From contig JARWMV010000236.1 in the NCBI GenBank assembly GCA_030998015.1, forward strand, positions 1,240,001-1,304,000: a stretch of DNA of 64,000 nucleotides, given 5' to 3'. Positions 51,241-60,910 of this stretch are shown piece by piece. Positions within the stretch are counted from its first letter, which is position 1. The number at the start of each line of letters is the position of its first letter. The notes under the pieces were generated by a model. It was not told the origin of the DNA. It saw nothing but the letters and a program-made list of their open reading frames with translations, and made no database searches. This stretch comes from Ceratorhiza oryzae-sativae. Lineage: Eukaryota; Basidiomycota; Agaricomycetes; Cantharellales; Ceratobasidiaceae. A program made the position numbers and the translations under genes.

Positions 51241-53165
51241 TCACAGGTTCGAGAGATTGGTCTGAGGCCAGGAGCTATCGCAGACATCAGTCACTGGCCA
51301 CACACTCTAAGCAACGACCACTTACTACCCCGTGTCTGCCCGTTTGTAGCCATACTTGCCAATAAAGCTATCCAGCTCCTTCGGCCCTCGGGAGCCATAT
51401 GGATACGGCTGCGGTCGTGGCGATGGCCCATCTCGGCCTTCGATCCAGTGCAGAATGGGCGTAAAGATCTAGACGACGTGTGAGCCAAAAATAGCATCCA
51501 AACCAACGTATGTGCCCATACCTTCCATGCCACATCGAGTTCATCATCTCGCACGAAATTCGAGTGGTCACCCTTGAGTGCATCCAAGATCAGCGCCTCG
51601 TATGCCTCGGGGATCTTGCTATCCGTGAACCGCCGCTTGTACGTCAAGTCCATTTCTGTAGGAGCGCACGAGTGTACAGACCCGGCGTCTTGGCATTGAT
51701 CTTCACGTAGACAGCTTCAGACGGTTGGATGCGGAACACAAGTTCGTTGCGCGCAATATCCTTGAAAATTCCCTGGGTCACGTCTCGGTACTGGATCCTT
51801 ATCTCGACCTTAGCCTCGTTGAGAGCTATTCCAGAATCATTTAGTCAGTTTTGCGATCGGAATAAAGGGGTCTCCGAACCTTTTCCAGCCTTGAGGATGA
51901 ATGGAACACCTTCCCAGCGCGGGTTATTAATCCATAATGTGAGTGCAGCAAACGTGGGGCAAACAGAGTTTTGCGGGACAGTCTCATCGTCGAGATAGCC
52001 TGGCTTGCCATTGGCGGCGACGTATTGTCCCAGCAAAACGTCTTCCCTTGCAATAGGGGGAATCGCACGGAGGACTTTGACCTATTTGTAGTGTTAGCCC
52101 ATCAAACCGTATCAAAAAATTTGACTCACCTTCTCATCTCGGATATCTTCCGCCGAGAACGAGACCGGCCGTTCCATTGTCAAAATAGACAAGACCTGCA
52201 AAAGATCTAGCCATATTGTCAGGGATTATGTCGCGGACGAAAATCTATGCCATAACTTACGATTTTGCTGAATATCACGGATAATACCAAACTCATCAAA
52301 GTAGCCGCCTCGTCCTTCAGTGCCGAACGGCTCCTTGAACGTGATCTGTACGTTTTTGATCGACTGGTTGCTCCAGCCTGAGCTAAAGACAACGTTGGCA
52401 AAGCGAAGCACGAGGAGGTTCTTGACCATCTCCTTGCCGAGGTAGTGATCGATACGGAATGTCTCGTCCTCGGTCCACTCTTTCTTGAGCGCGCTCATCA
52501 TTGCTCGGCACGATTCGAGGTCCTTTCCGAATGGCTTTTCGACGATAATGCGGTTCGTACCGTTGGGAGTATAGCAATTGCGGCGCAGCCCCTGGGCGAC
52601 AGGGATGAACACAGACGGCGGAAGAGCCATGTAAAACAGCCTGTTGATTTCCTTAGTCTGGTACTTGCTCTCGATCTCTTCCAGAGCGGATCGGAGGGCA
52701 GCATAGCCATCATCGCCGTCGTACGAGCCAGAGACGTAACTCATAACGCTCTTGAACTCTCGAGTTTCTTGGCCACTTCTGGTTCATCGCCGCCTTTGAT
52801 GTAGGAGACACCACGCTTGTGGAACCCCTCCTGGTCCATCTTCGTTCGGGCATATCCTACAATATGCACGCCCTCGGGCAGGTATCCGATTTTGTACAGT
52901 CCGAATAACGCCGGAAAGGTCTTGTGCAGGTACGCAGTCGGTTCACTGTCTGATACACGCAAAGCTCAAGCTCACCTTTTTCTTGGCGAGATCGCCTGAC
53001 GCCCCGAGGACTGTTAGGAGCAGCGGATTGGATGAGCATATGTCAAGGATCAGACATCTGTCTGACCAGATGTCAAGCTCGAAAGACAGGCATACCGATA
53101 ATGATGGTGTTGTTCTTGAGCTCCTGGTGCGACGCCTCCATGGATGGTATGGTACCGTGTGACAT
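51241..53165 (-). CDS. ZWF1: Glucose-6-phosphate 1-dehydrogenase
   Basis: This cytosolic enzyme oxidises glucose 6-phosphate with NADP+ and starts the oxidative pentose phosphate pathway. Visible elements: [16 protein letters not shown] (nucleotide fold), [51 protein letters not shown], the active-site motif [53 protein letters not shown] and [15 protein letters not shown]. The last exon has [20 protein letters not shown] and YKRADTG, where a TAG at 51325-51327 would stop it. Removing 21 nt (51305-51325) restores YVWPVTDV and a stop at 51241 (see findings). The first ATG is 53165; the one at 53141 ([11 protein letters not shown]) suits the TATA element better. Confidence 0.95.
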
Positions 53166-53195
53166 GTCGGGTGTGTGGATGGAGCGGCTGAGCAG

Positions 53196-53202
53196 TTTAT
53201 AT
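53196..53202 (-). promoter_or_regulatory. TATA box candidate of the G6PD gene
   Basis: ATATAAA on the minus strand, about 32 bp before the ATG at 53165 and 55 bp before the one at 53141. The spacing favours the second ATG as the main start. Confidence 0.45.
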
Positions 53203-53800
53203 CGTGAGCCTAAGGACGCCGCGAGGAGCGCAAACAATAGCCCGGCTAGGGCCCAGCGAAGGGAGGATGGCGAGGGGCGTGGCATACTCACATGAGAAAA
53301 TCTTGCACTTGGGGGTCTGTATGTCGTCGACGATGAGTAGATGAATGCTCGGCTGGGGTCGTTAACTCCTGAGTGCTTCCCACGCTGGATGCTTATGATG
53401 TGTTCCGGCCCGGCGATGATCTCAGTTCACAATCTGAGTCCGCTACTTCATTCCGAGACTGCGACTCTCTTGAGTTGCCTTTGCAAGAAGCATGGTGGTT
53501 GCATGTATCTATATATGCGCATATGCCAATTACGCCGCGAGTGGCAACCGTTGCACCGTTTGTCGAACAAAAGGCAGCCGCATACAAGGTTATTTATCCT
53601 ACTCTCCCACGCCACTAGAGATGCAACGATATGGTCGTCATGTGGGGTCTCGATGTCTCATCTTGGTCGCCGGTGCTTCATCAGCCTCATCGGTGTCCAT
53701 GGCTCCAAGGCGATCGTGTGCAGCGCTTCGACAATCACGTGACTGATCGAACTTGGTGGCGGACCAGGAAGCGGTCTTCAACTTGCCACATCTATCTCTC

Positions 53801-54581
53801 ATGGTGGGCGCCTCTCTTGCCGCAACCCCCGCACCAGCGCAACTGGTCTCTATCGTCGAGGCACTTCTCGAAGAACTCGAGTCACTGGTATCACCTTCGT
53901 CTGCCTTGCCTCACGACGTTGTTCGTTCTTCGGCTGGCTCGATCACTGCCCAGTTGCGGGATCACTCGAGGCAGCTAACGGCCATAACCAGAGATGCCAA
54001 ACAACACTCGTCCGAGATTCGGCTTTCAAAAGACCAGGCACAGCTAGGACTGCAAAATTTGCTTTACGAACGTCGCCATCTAGAGCGCGAGATTGAAAAA
54101 TGTAGACAATTCAAGTGAGGTTTTTTGTCGCACCGTGCTTGGTATATAGTGACCAGAGGGGTTAGCTCGATATATCAGGACGTTCCTCTGCAGCCTTTGG
54201 AAGAGTTCATGAGAATAGCCCCCGAAGAGGCTCGAGCCGAAGAGATACTGAAAGATGAGCATCAGCTGTTATTGAGGAGATTGAGCCTTGAGCTCTCGGA
54301 ACGAATGAGGTATGATTCAACTTTTTTTTTTGCTCGTACCGAGAAAACTTAAATCCGTTTAGACTAGACACACAGAAAAAGCAGATGATCGCAGAGAAAG
54401 AGAAGCTATTGTCCGAGAACAAGAAAGCGGAAAGCGGGTTGGATGCCCTGGTAGCTGAGCTCGATGGGCTCTCCAAGGTAGACTCTGATGGCTTTTCTTC
54501 TCAAGATGAAGCCAAAGCTAATCCGCATTTCAGATTGCTGTCGAGCTTCAAACAAGGATGGCTGCGCTGGAGTTGCCGTAG
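53801..54581 (+). CDS. THO complex subunit 5-like protein
   Basis: THOC5 is a component of THO/TREX, which couples transcription with mRNA export in the nucleus. The sequence has the family core: GLQNLLYERRHLEREIEKC (exon end RQFK), SIYQDVPLQPLEEFMR, EEILKDEHQLLLRRLSLELS, ERMR and LDTQKKQMIAEKEKLLSEN. The last exon, after GTAGAC...TTTCAG, reads IAVELQTRMAALELP and a stop at 54581. The protein is about 210 residues, mostly coiled coil, so it matches only the N-terminal part of animal THOC5. The frame is open upstream of 53801 without an ATG, so a further 5' exon is possible. Confidence 0.85.
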
Positions 54582-54822
54582 TAACTCGGGTGGCCGACCT
54601 GCATTTCGGGTGCACCTGAGACCGTAAACTCATGACTTTGTTCAAAGATATTTACACGCGAGGATACATAATGCCGAGAATTTATACAACTTCACGGCGC
54701 CCAGGACTGGCAATATGCTAGAAGAAGGACCGGTGAGACGAGTGAGAGGGGGGATATGCGATGGCAGAAAACGATGCAGATAATATGTAGGGTGTGGGTA
54801 TAATCACGACGTGCGGCAAAAT

Positions 54823-55706
54823 CTAAACCTCGATCTCGCCGGGCGCCTCCTCCTCGCTAATGCTGCCAACGCTGCTCATCTCAGAGTCATCGTCGTCATC
54901 GTCTTCATTCTCGGCAGCGGCAGCTGCGGCCGCTTCTTTGGATGCGTATCGCTTGACATAATCTGGAGGCCAAGTCAATCGGCAGTGTCGCAGGTAAGGC
55001 GCGGCTACGCACCTCGGACCTTGGCCTCGTAGCTCTTGGGTTCTCTCATGAGTAGGGCTGCAGCTTCGCCGTTGAGCGGATCGCTAGGGTTGGGATAGCG
55101 TAGCAATTGTGGCAGGAATGACTCGAATATATTGATCATATCTAATTTGGGGTTCAGTACGACTGACGGAGAAACCATCTTGATTAAATGTTCACCGAAC
55201 ATGGGAGACCAGGTCTGGTTGATGACATCGAGGCAAACAGAGCCGCTCCTGATCTGGGTGTCAGTTGCCCTAGCCAAACTGGTGTGTTGAGAACACTTAC
55301 AATTCATCAATGTTAGGGTGAAATATTTTGTTCATGAATCCAATGCTCGGGCTCTTGTATGGGTATTGGTCTGGGAGCTCGACGTGGATCTTCCACACTC
55401 CCCCAGCAAAAGCAGCTGATAAAAGCGAGTCAGATCAGCCACACGAGGCATGACGGAGATGCAACTTACTTTCTTCGGGACCATTGAACATGACATAAAA
55501 CTCTTGCATACTGTCGTTGACGAGGTTCACCTCATAATCTGACATGAGCCTGTAGATGACATTAGTCGATGACAAGGGTGGGCGTATAGCGGCCGTACAT
55601 CTTCATTACGTCTGTCTCGATGCGACGCTTAGGAGAGGTGTGGGTAGACGAAAAGCGAATGGCGTTAGCTGGGTAGCAATCGCAGAGGCTAAACTGAACT
55701 TATCAT
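54823..55706 (-). CDS. UBC8: Ubiquitin-conjugating enzyme E2, Ubc8/UBE2H type
   Basis: The E2 carries ubiquitin on a Cys; yeast Ubc8 acts with the GID ligase in degrading gluconeogenic enzymes. The sequence gives [11 protein letters not shown], then [59 protein letters not shown], and the catalytic region [18 protein letters not shown] with its Cys. A Ubc8-type C-terminal tail follows ([20 protein letters not shown] ... GEIEV), acidic as in UBE2H. Exons are separated by introns of about 50-60 nt. The first exon is not resolved: an ATG at 55706 starts a tiny exon, with a CTAAC branch point and AAG acceptor before CGTCGC. The 3' end (stop at 54823) is firm. Confidence 0.92.
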
Positions 55707-56090
55707 GTTTGTAGCTGGTATGGGGAGAAGCGGTGAACAAGGAAGAGGCCGAGTCTCAGTTAGCGATCTTCAGCAAAGCGTCTAAATCAGCGTCTGAGCT
55801 GCTGGACCGATAACGATACCCACAGGGATAACAGATAGCAGCGGAGCAGAGTCAGAGGAAAGGGGGACTTGACCGGTGCGGACGTTCGCTTGACGAAGCT
55901 ATTTGGCTCAAGCAGGACCGAGGACATGCCTCACATTCTCACGTGATGACCCCGGGCCGCTCCGAATCCCGAGTTCCCAAAGCCCAAATATCTAAAACAA
56001 GGCATACGGACAACGTAAATGGTCGTGTGCGATAAAATTAATCATTGTAAAACAAATATCCCATGGTGCTATTCAAGCCCATAGTTTCAT
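55707..56090. other. Intergenic
   Basis: No gene seen. Upstream region of the E2 gene and 3' region of the next membrane gene. Confidence 0.4.
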
Positions 56091-56737
56091 TCAGTAGTAC
56101 CATTCCTCATATACACAGTAGCTTCCACGGCACCGCCTGCCAAAGTTGCTGAAATCATCTCGCTCGCGCTCGCGATACTGGTTGTGTGAATTTTTGGGGG
56201 CTACAGCAGAAGACGCGGGCGCTGGAGCTCCAGCCCCAATACCAAGCATCCTAAACGCGACTGCAAAGGCTAAAACAGATGGAGTTAGTATACAACACTA
56301 TGAGATACGGTCATTTACATACTGAGCCAGAGCAGGAAGAACATCCCAATCATCTTGAGCTGGTCGCGCCCTTGGCCTCTTGTCAATTCGCCATCGCGCC
56401 GGCGATCGTCTGTGACACTATAGAAGTTCGGCCCTTTACATTAGTATATGGCCGTGGGAGAAAGCAAAATGAACAAACATGTAAGCCAGGGCGCCACACG
56501 CTCCTAACGCCAACACTATCTGGAGCAGCCCGATTGGTCCTATCAAGCTATCAGTCCAATGGTCAAACACATCTTGAGAGTTTGATTGCAAACCTCGAAG
56601 ACCCGGCAAAACAAATAAGGCCAGCTGTATGGCGACTGCACACGATACACCTGAAAATACTCCGTTAGACAAACGCAATCTGCGTGAACGCTCCACCCAC
56701 CAATTGTCGTCAATCTCACAAGGTCTTCAGAACGCAT
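56091..56737 (-). CDS. Small three-span membrane protein, unknown function
   Basis: Exons join to give MRSEDLVRLTTIGVSCAVAI (start of TM1, continuing QLALFVLPGLR), then GPIGLLQIVLALGACGALAY (TM2), a charged loop VTDDRRRDGELTRGQGRDQ, TM3 MIGMFFLLWLSAFAVAFRML, and a soluble tail GIGAGAPAPASSAVAP, later SYCVYEEWYY. The intron before GVSC has a perfect CTAAC branch point and TTTTCAG acceptor, which decides the start at 56737; the long frame upstream has no ATG. About 150 residues. The same-strand neighbours are also small multi-span proteins. I do not recognise the family; a link to MARVEL-type proteins is possible but not shown. Confidence 0.65.
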
Positions 56738-57206
56738 TCTGGGTCTATTCGGTCGTACAACGCCTGGCTGGTCGGGTGTTGGTAGTCGTACAGGCGATCC
56801 AGGCCTGGATGAGGTTGAGCTGGTAGCACGGGAGCCGGCCAGGATGAGATATTTCGGAAAACCAGGCTTCAAGTAAGGTTTAAAAACCCAGCGGGCGATG
56901 TCGAGATATGGATGAAGTAGTTAACGTGGTTGGTGCAGGAGACACGTTTTAGCTTGAAGTACTCTTCTTTGCCTTATTGTAGTGCGCCAACGAGGCGAAC
57001 ATGTGTCCACAAAGAAAACACAGGGGCAAAAACACGTGGCATGCAAATAAACAATGCACTCACCATCACGTGCAATTTAGAGACATTTCCTGGATATATA
57101 CGTCTTCGTGAAAATAAACCCAGTATAGTATTCTGACATCAGTTGGCCCTACCGAGGGACAAGAGTGATACATATAATTAAAAGATGCAATGCAACCCAA
57201 GAATGT

Positions 57207-58497
57207 TCATGCTGAGGTAACACTTCCAGGGACTTGAGTGACCTGCCCATTTTGAATGATTACAGAGTGGCCAGGTTGCTATGATTGTGATCAGTGAACC
57301 ATAAAGGCGCCAAAAGAGAGTAGTTGAGAAGTGTACCTGTTGAATTACTTGATGTTGAAGAGGCGCGCCATGGCTACCGGGATAGTAGACGAAGGTGTGG
57401 CCACCCCGTCCACTGCCACTTCCAATTCCACTTCCAACTTGGCTACCCCCAGGGATTTCAATAGGCATAGGAGGTTTGGGCAATTCCTTCTCTTCAAACA
57501 ACTCAACGTCGGACATTGAATCCTTCCAGATATCGCGGTCTCCCCGAGCATACAGTTTAAGAACCACAGTCAATAGCCCAACTAGGGTGAGAGTAACTAG
57601 CAAGGAACCCGTCATTCAATCCACACGTACATTTCACAATTGCTACTACTCACGAAACACAAAGTTGGCCCAGGAAAAGGCGAGTATAGTCTGTTGTAAG
57701 AATATTAGTGAGCTTCGCCACATTGTGGATAGAGCGGCAACTTACTTTCATTTGTCGGCAATAATTCTCTGCAGAAACTATTGAAAAAAGGTAAGATTAG
57801 GTATAAGCAAGTATCGGAAGAGCGTACAAGTCGTATCGTTCTTGGCTGGAATGGTTTGTCCTTTCAAGGCATAACAAGATTGTTGTCTAGAACGAGTACA
57901 GAAATTAAACTTTCAAAAGCGATGGCACATCCGAAATTTTAAACACATACCCAAGGACATCTTGCGAATATGCTCCCATAGTGAGCCACAAGGCTGTCAG
58001 CACGGTGTGTTCAATAAATAGCCTTTCAAATATAGCTGGTCAGCTCGCCTATGAGAACGAATAGCACAGCGGCGTCGATCCGTGGTTGAGAACGAAGCGC
58101 AAGTAGTATGAATACTACGATCGTGAGGCCAGAAACCACCTGAGGGAAAGACACCGATTGGACTTCGTTACTCGATAGTGTATACTAGATTAGGACATAC
58201 TAAGGAGAATAACAGAAAATCATCTAATAACAGTGTCAGCAACCATCACATCCAACACGTATTACTTTACTCACGAATGCCGGTTGATAGCAAGTGCACT
58301 GTCAAGTGGGCACTATACAAACAAGGGATGAGGCGTCTTAGTGATCGGAGGAACTTAGACTCACGAGATTCCAAGCACCACCCCAGCGCCGGCAAAAACG
58401 AGGGCTACACATTAATGAATATCAGCTTCAACCGCAACTTGAGATTCAAAAACACACCAAAAAGGCCCAGTCGGACTATCATAAACAGATGACCCAT
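57207..58497 (-). CDS. MARVEL-like four-span membrane protein
   Basis: The start is MGHLFMIVRLGLFALVFAGA, then GVVLGIS (TM1). It is followed by GLTIVVFILLALRSQPRIDA, then AVLFVLIGELTS, a loop with LWLTMGAYSQDVLGQQSCYA, ENYCRQMKTILAFSWANFVF and LVTLTLVGLLTVVLKLYARG (TM4). A cytosolic tail with an acidic patch (DVELFEEKELPKPP), a Gly/Ser stretch and the end VTQVPGSVTSA follows. Many tiny exons, so some junctions are provisional. The layout (four helices, Cys in the second extracellular loop, disordered tail) is that of fungal MARVEL-type proteins of membrane domains; the biochemical role is unknown. It lies between two other multi-span genes on the same strand. Confidence 0.7.
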
Positions 58498-58937
58498 GCG
58501 ATCTCAAATTGACTCGTAGCTGCCGTACAAGTCGTCGAGGAGTGGCGAATGAAGGGGGTGAGTGATTTCGTCACAATCCGATTAAACACGAGTGCAACTG
58601 GACAGATGCTGCGGTTAAGGTCGCCTCGTTGAATCCACCTGTTCCCTGAGGTGATCCAAGTTTGGGCTGAACACGATCGTGAAACTTAGGGTGAACCCTG
58701 GGTGTTCCAAGACCCTGAGTAAACAAACGCGAGAGCCAGGACTCAGAAAATCATGCCATGGACATCAGTTTCACAAATATCTAATTCGTCATTTCGTCAG
58801 ATACATAGAGCCTGTGGGATACAGGTAGTCTTAAACATCATGTAAACAAAAATATGTTATAGGCACGTAGAGCCTCGAAATGGGGGCGATAAATACCTTC
58901 AAGGCTGAGAGTAAGAAACATATGTAAAGGTATGCGA

Positions 58938-60447
58938 TCAACGCTTGCGCTGAGCATCTGCGGTGGCAGACCGAGAGGGGGCTGCCGTGCCTGGCGCGAC
59001 AGTGCGAGATCGAGTCGTGCTTCCAGTGCCGGCACGAGATAGACCACCGGCATCATTCCGAACGGAACCGCTAGCCCCGGTGCGCGTTGCGCCCGAACCT
59101 GTGCGTCTTGGTGCGTAAGGATCCCTTGGCCGACCGCTTGCAGTCGTAGATTTGGAGGCGTCACGAGAAAGGCCAGGTGCGCGGGGTGGTCCGGCTAAAG
59201 CGGGCGCAGGCCGAGCAGAAGATGTACTTTGCTTGGAGCCGGACCGGCCAACCGTAGCAGCTCCATAGCGGGTGGAGCCTTCTGGGGGAGGAATCCACAC
59301 CATGCGTCTAGAAGTTTCTCATCAACATAAAGATATTCACCGGTTCAAAGTCTGACTCACGATTCACCGGGAGCTAGCTGCGAGAGGTCCGAAGCAAGCA
59401 ATGGCTGCTGAGAAGGACGGGATACATGACCAGGTCGGGTTGCGGCTCGGCGGGGAGAAGTGGTAACAGGAGGAGGTAAAGTCGTGTACCTGTCTGGCTC
59501 CTGTTTTTGTTGTGATCCTCCTTGTTGGCCTTGCTTGACGGGACCAAAAACGAACCACGGGAACGTTGTGACCTGGTTGAGATAAACGTAAGAGAGATGC
59601 CACGTTCTGATAACAAAATACATACCCGGGCCGTCCATACTTGTCTGCGGCCGGCAATGTGATGCCGGATGCACAAAAACAGAATAAAAAGACAGAGCCC
59701 AAGGAGCAAGATGCCATTGAAAAATGCCAGCGCCTGTTCGAAGCGTGTCAGGAGACAACAAGATAGCAGATATAGACTAAGCATGCCTTGACGGTGCGAT
59801 ATTGAGCCAGCAAGTCTTTGGCGGGGTCTGACCACGAGCGGCTCAGGATGCATGCATTGTGACTGCAAATTTCACTCACCCCAATCTTCGGACCCATCGT
59901 CCTCCGTGCACTCAACCTCAATGTCTGCCAGAGTGCCAGTCGATGTGTACAAACCAAGAGCTGTGATATGTGTTAGCCGCTTGGCGCTTTCGGCATGAAG
60001 GAGAAAAACATACCAAACCACATGAACCCAAGCAGGCCAACGAAAAGTAGTTCGGATCGTACCTGCGAAGCGACGTAAGGCTTGCGAGTTCGTCCCAACC
60101 ATATACTGCGATACAAAATCAATATGAAGCAATCCAAACGAGCATGCTTTCCACTTACAGTGTGCCCAGAATAATGTAAGTCATTATGGAGACAATTATG
60201 CCAAAGGGAATGAAGCTCGCTGCATAACATGGTCAATCGGGCGACGAGTAGAAGCTGTCGAAATGGCTTACTGAGCTCGCTAGGTATTACGAGTGTTTGG
60301 AAATGAATCAAGAGCGCAAAAACGATCAAGGTCCACAGCATCACAAATGCTTGATACAGTATAAGCGGCCATGAAGATCGAGAGAATACATGACAACGTA
60401 CCAAATACGCCGATGCGTATGGCATTTACTGTTAACGAAAACTGCAT
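58938..60447 (-). CDS. MARVEL-like four-span membrane protein with long basic tail
   Basis: The start is MQFSLTVNAIRIGVF. TM segments: AFVMLWTLIVFALLIHFQTL, then SFIPFGIIVSIMTYIILGTL, VRSELLFVGLLGFMWF, and ALAFFNGILLLGLCLFILFL. An acidic extracellular loop, ADIEVECTEDDGSEDW, lies between the last two. The tail is long and disordered: QQKQEPDRYTTLPPPVTT, then Ser/Arg/Gly-rich text ending ATADAQRKR. At least six introns. Same layout as the preceding gene: four helices, one acidic loop with Cys, cytosolic disordered tail. No catalytic motif. The family is common in basidiomycetes but poorly characterised. Confidence 0.7.
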
Positions 60448-60910
60448 CGTGTGATGCTTGAGCCCACAAAAGCTACGGGAGAGAAGCAGTCGAGCAGAGG
60501 CAGAGACAATGAAGCTCTATGGTATATGTGGTGTGATCTTCAGAGACCGCCGGATTGCGCTGAGCTGAATATACGCGTGCTGGGGGGCGTGAACACGCTC
60601 TGCGCGCAAGGCGAGGTGCTGTGCGGTGATGGCCGTCGAGGGGAGAAAACCACGCGGCGCACGGGCGGGCCACGAGATCTCACATGTGCCTATATGAAAC
60701 TTCGATGAGGGGCGTGATCAATAACAAAAAATGTAGATGTGTGGAGCAAAAATGTACATTTTGTACAAATACAGAGGGCTGGGGCGGGTTCGCTAAGTGA
60801 TGGGCATCTACACGAGGCCGGCCACGAGGCAGATCAAAGACACTCCCACGGTAAACAAAAGCGCTGACTCAGCACCATTTCCATGTTACATTTGCCGTTT
60901 ATACATCTGG
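60448..60910. other. Intergenic
   Basis: No gene supported. It contains the promoter of the four-span gene and the 3' region of the acetoacetyl-CoA synthetase gene. Confidence 0.4.

Noticed and set aside
53142..53287. In-frame upstream extension of G6PD with a hydrophobic segment (signal-anchor-like)
   Set aside because: A TATA-like element lies inside it, close to the ATGs at 53165 and 53141, so it is more likely promoter than coding.
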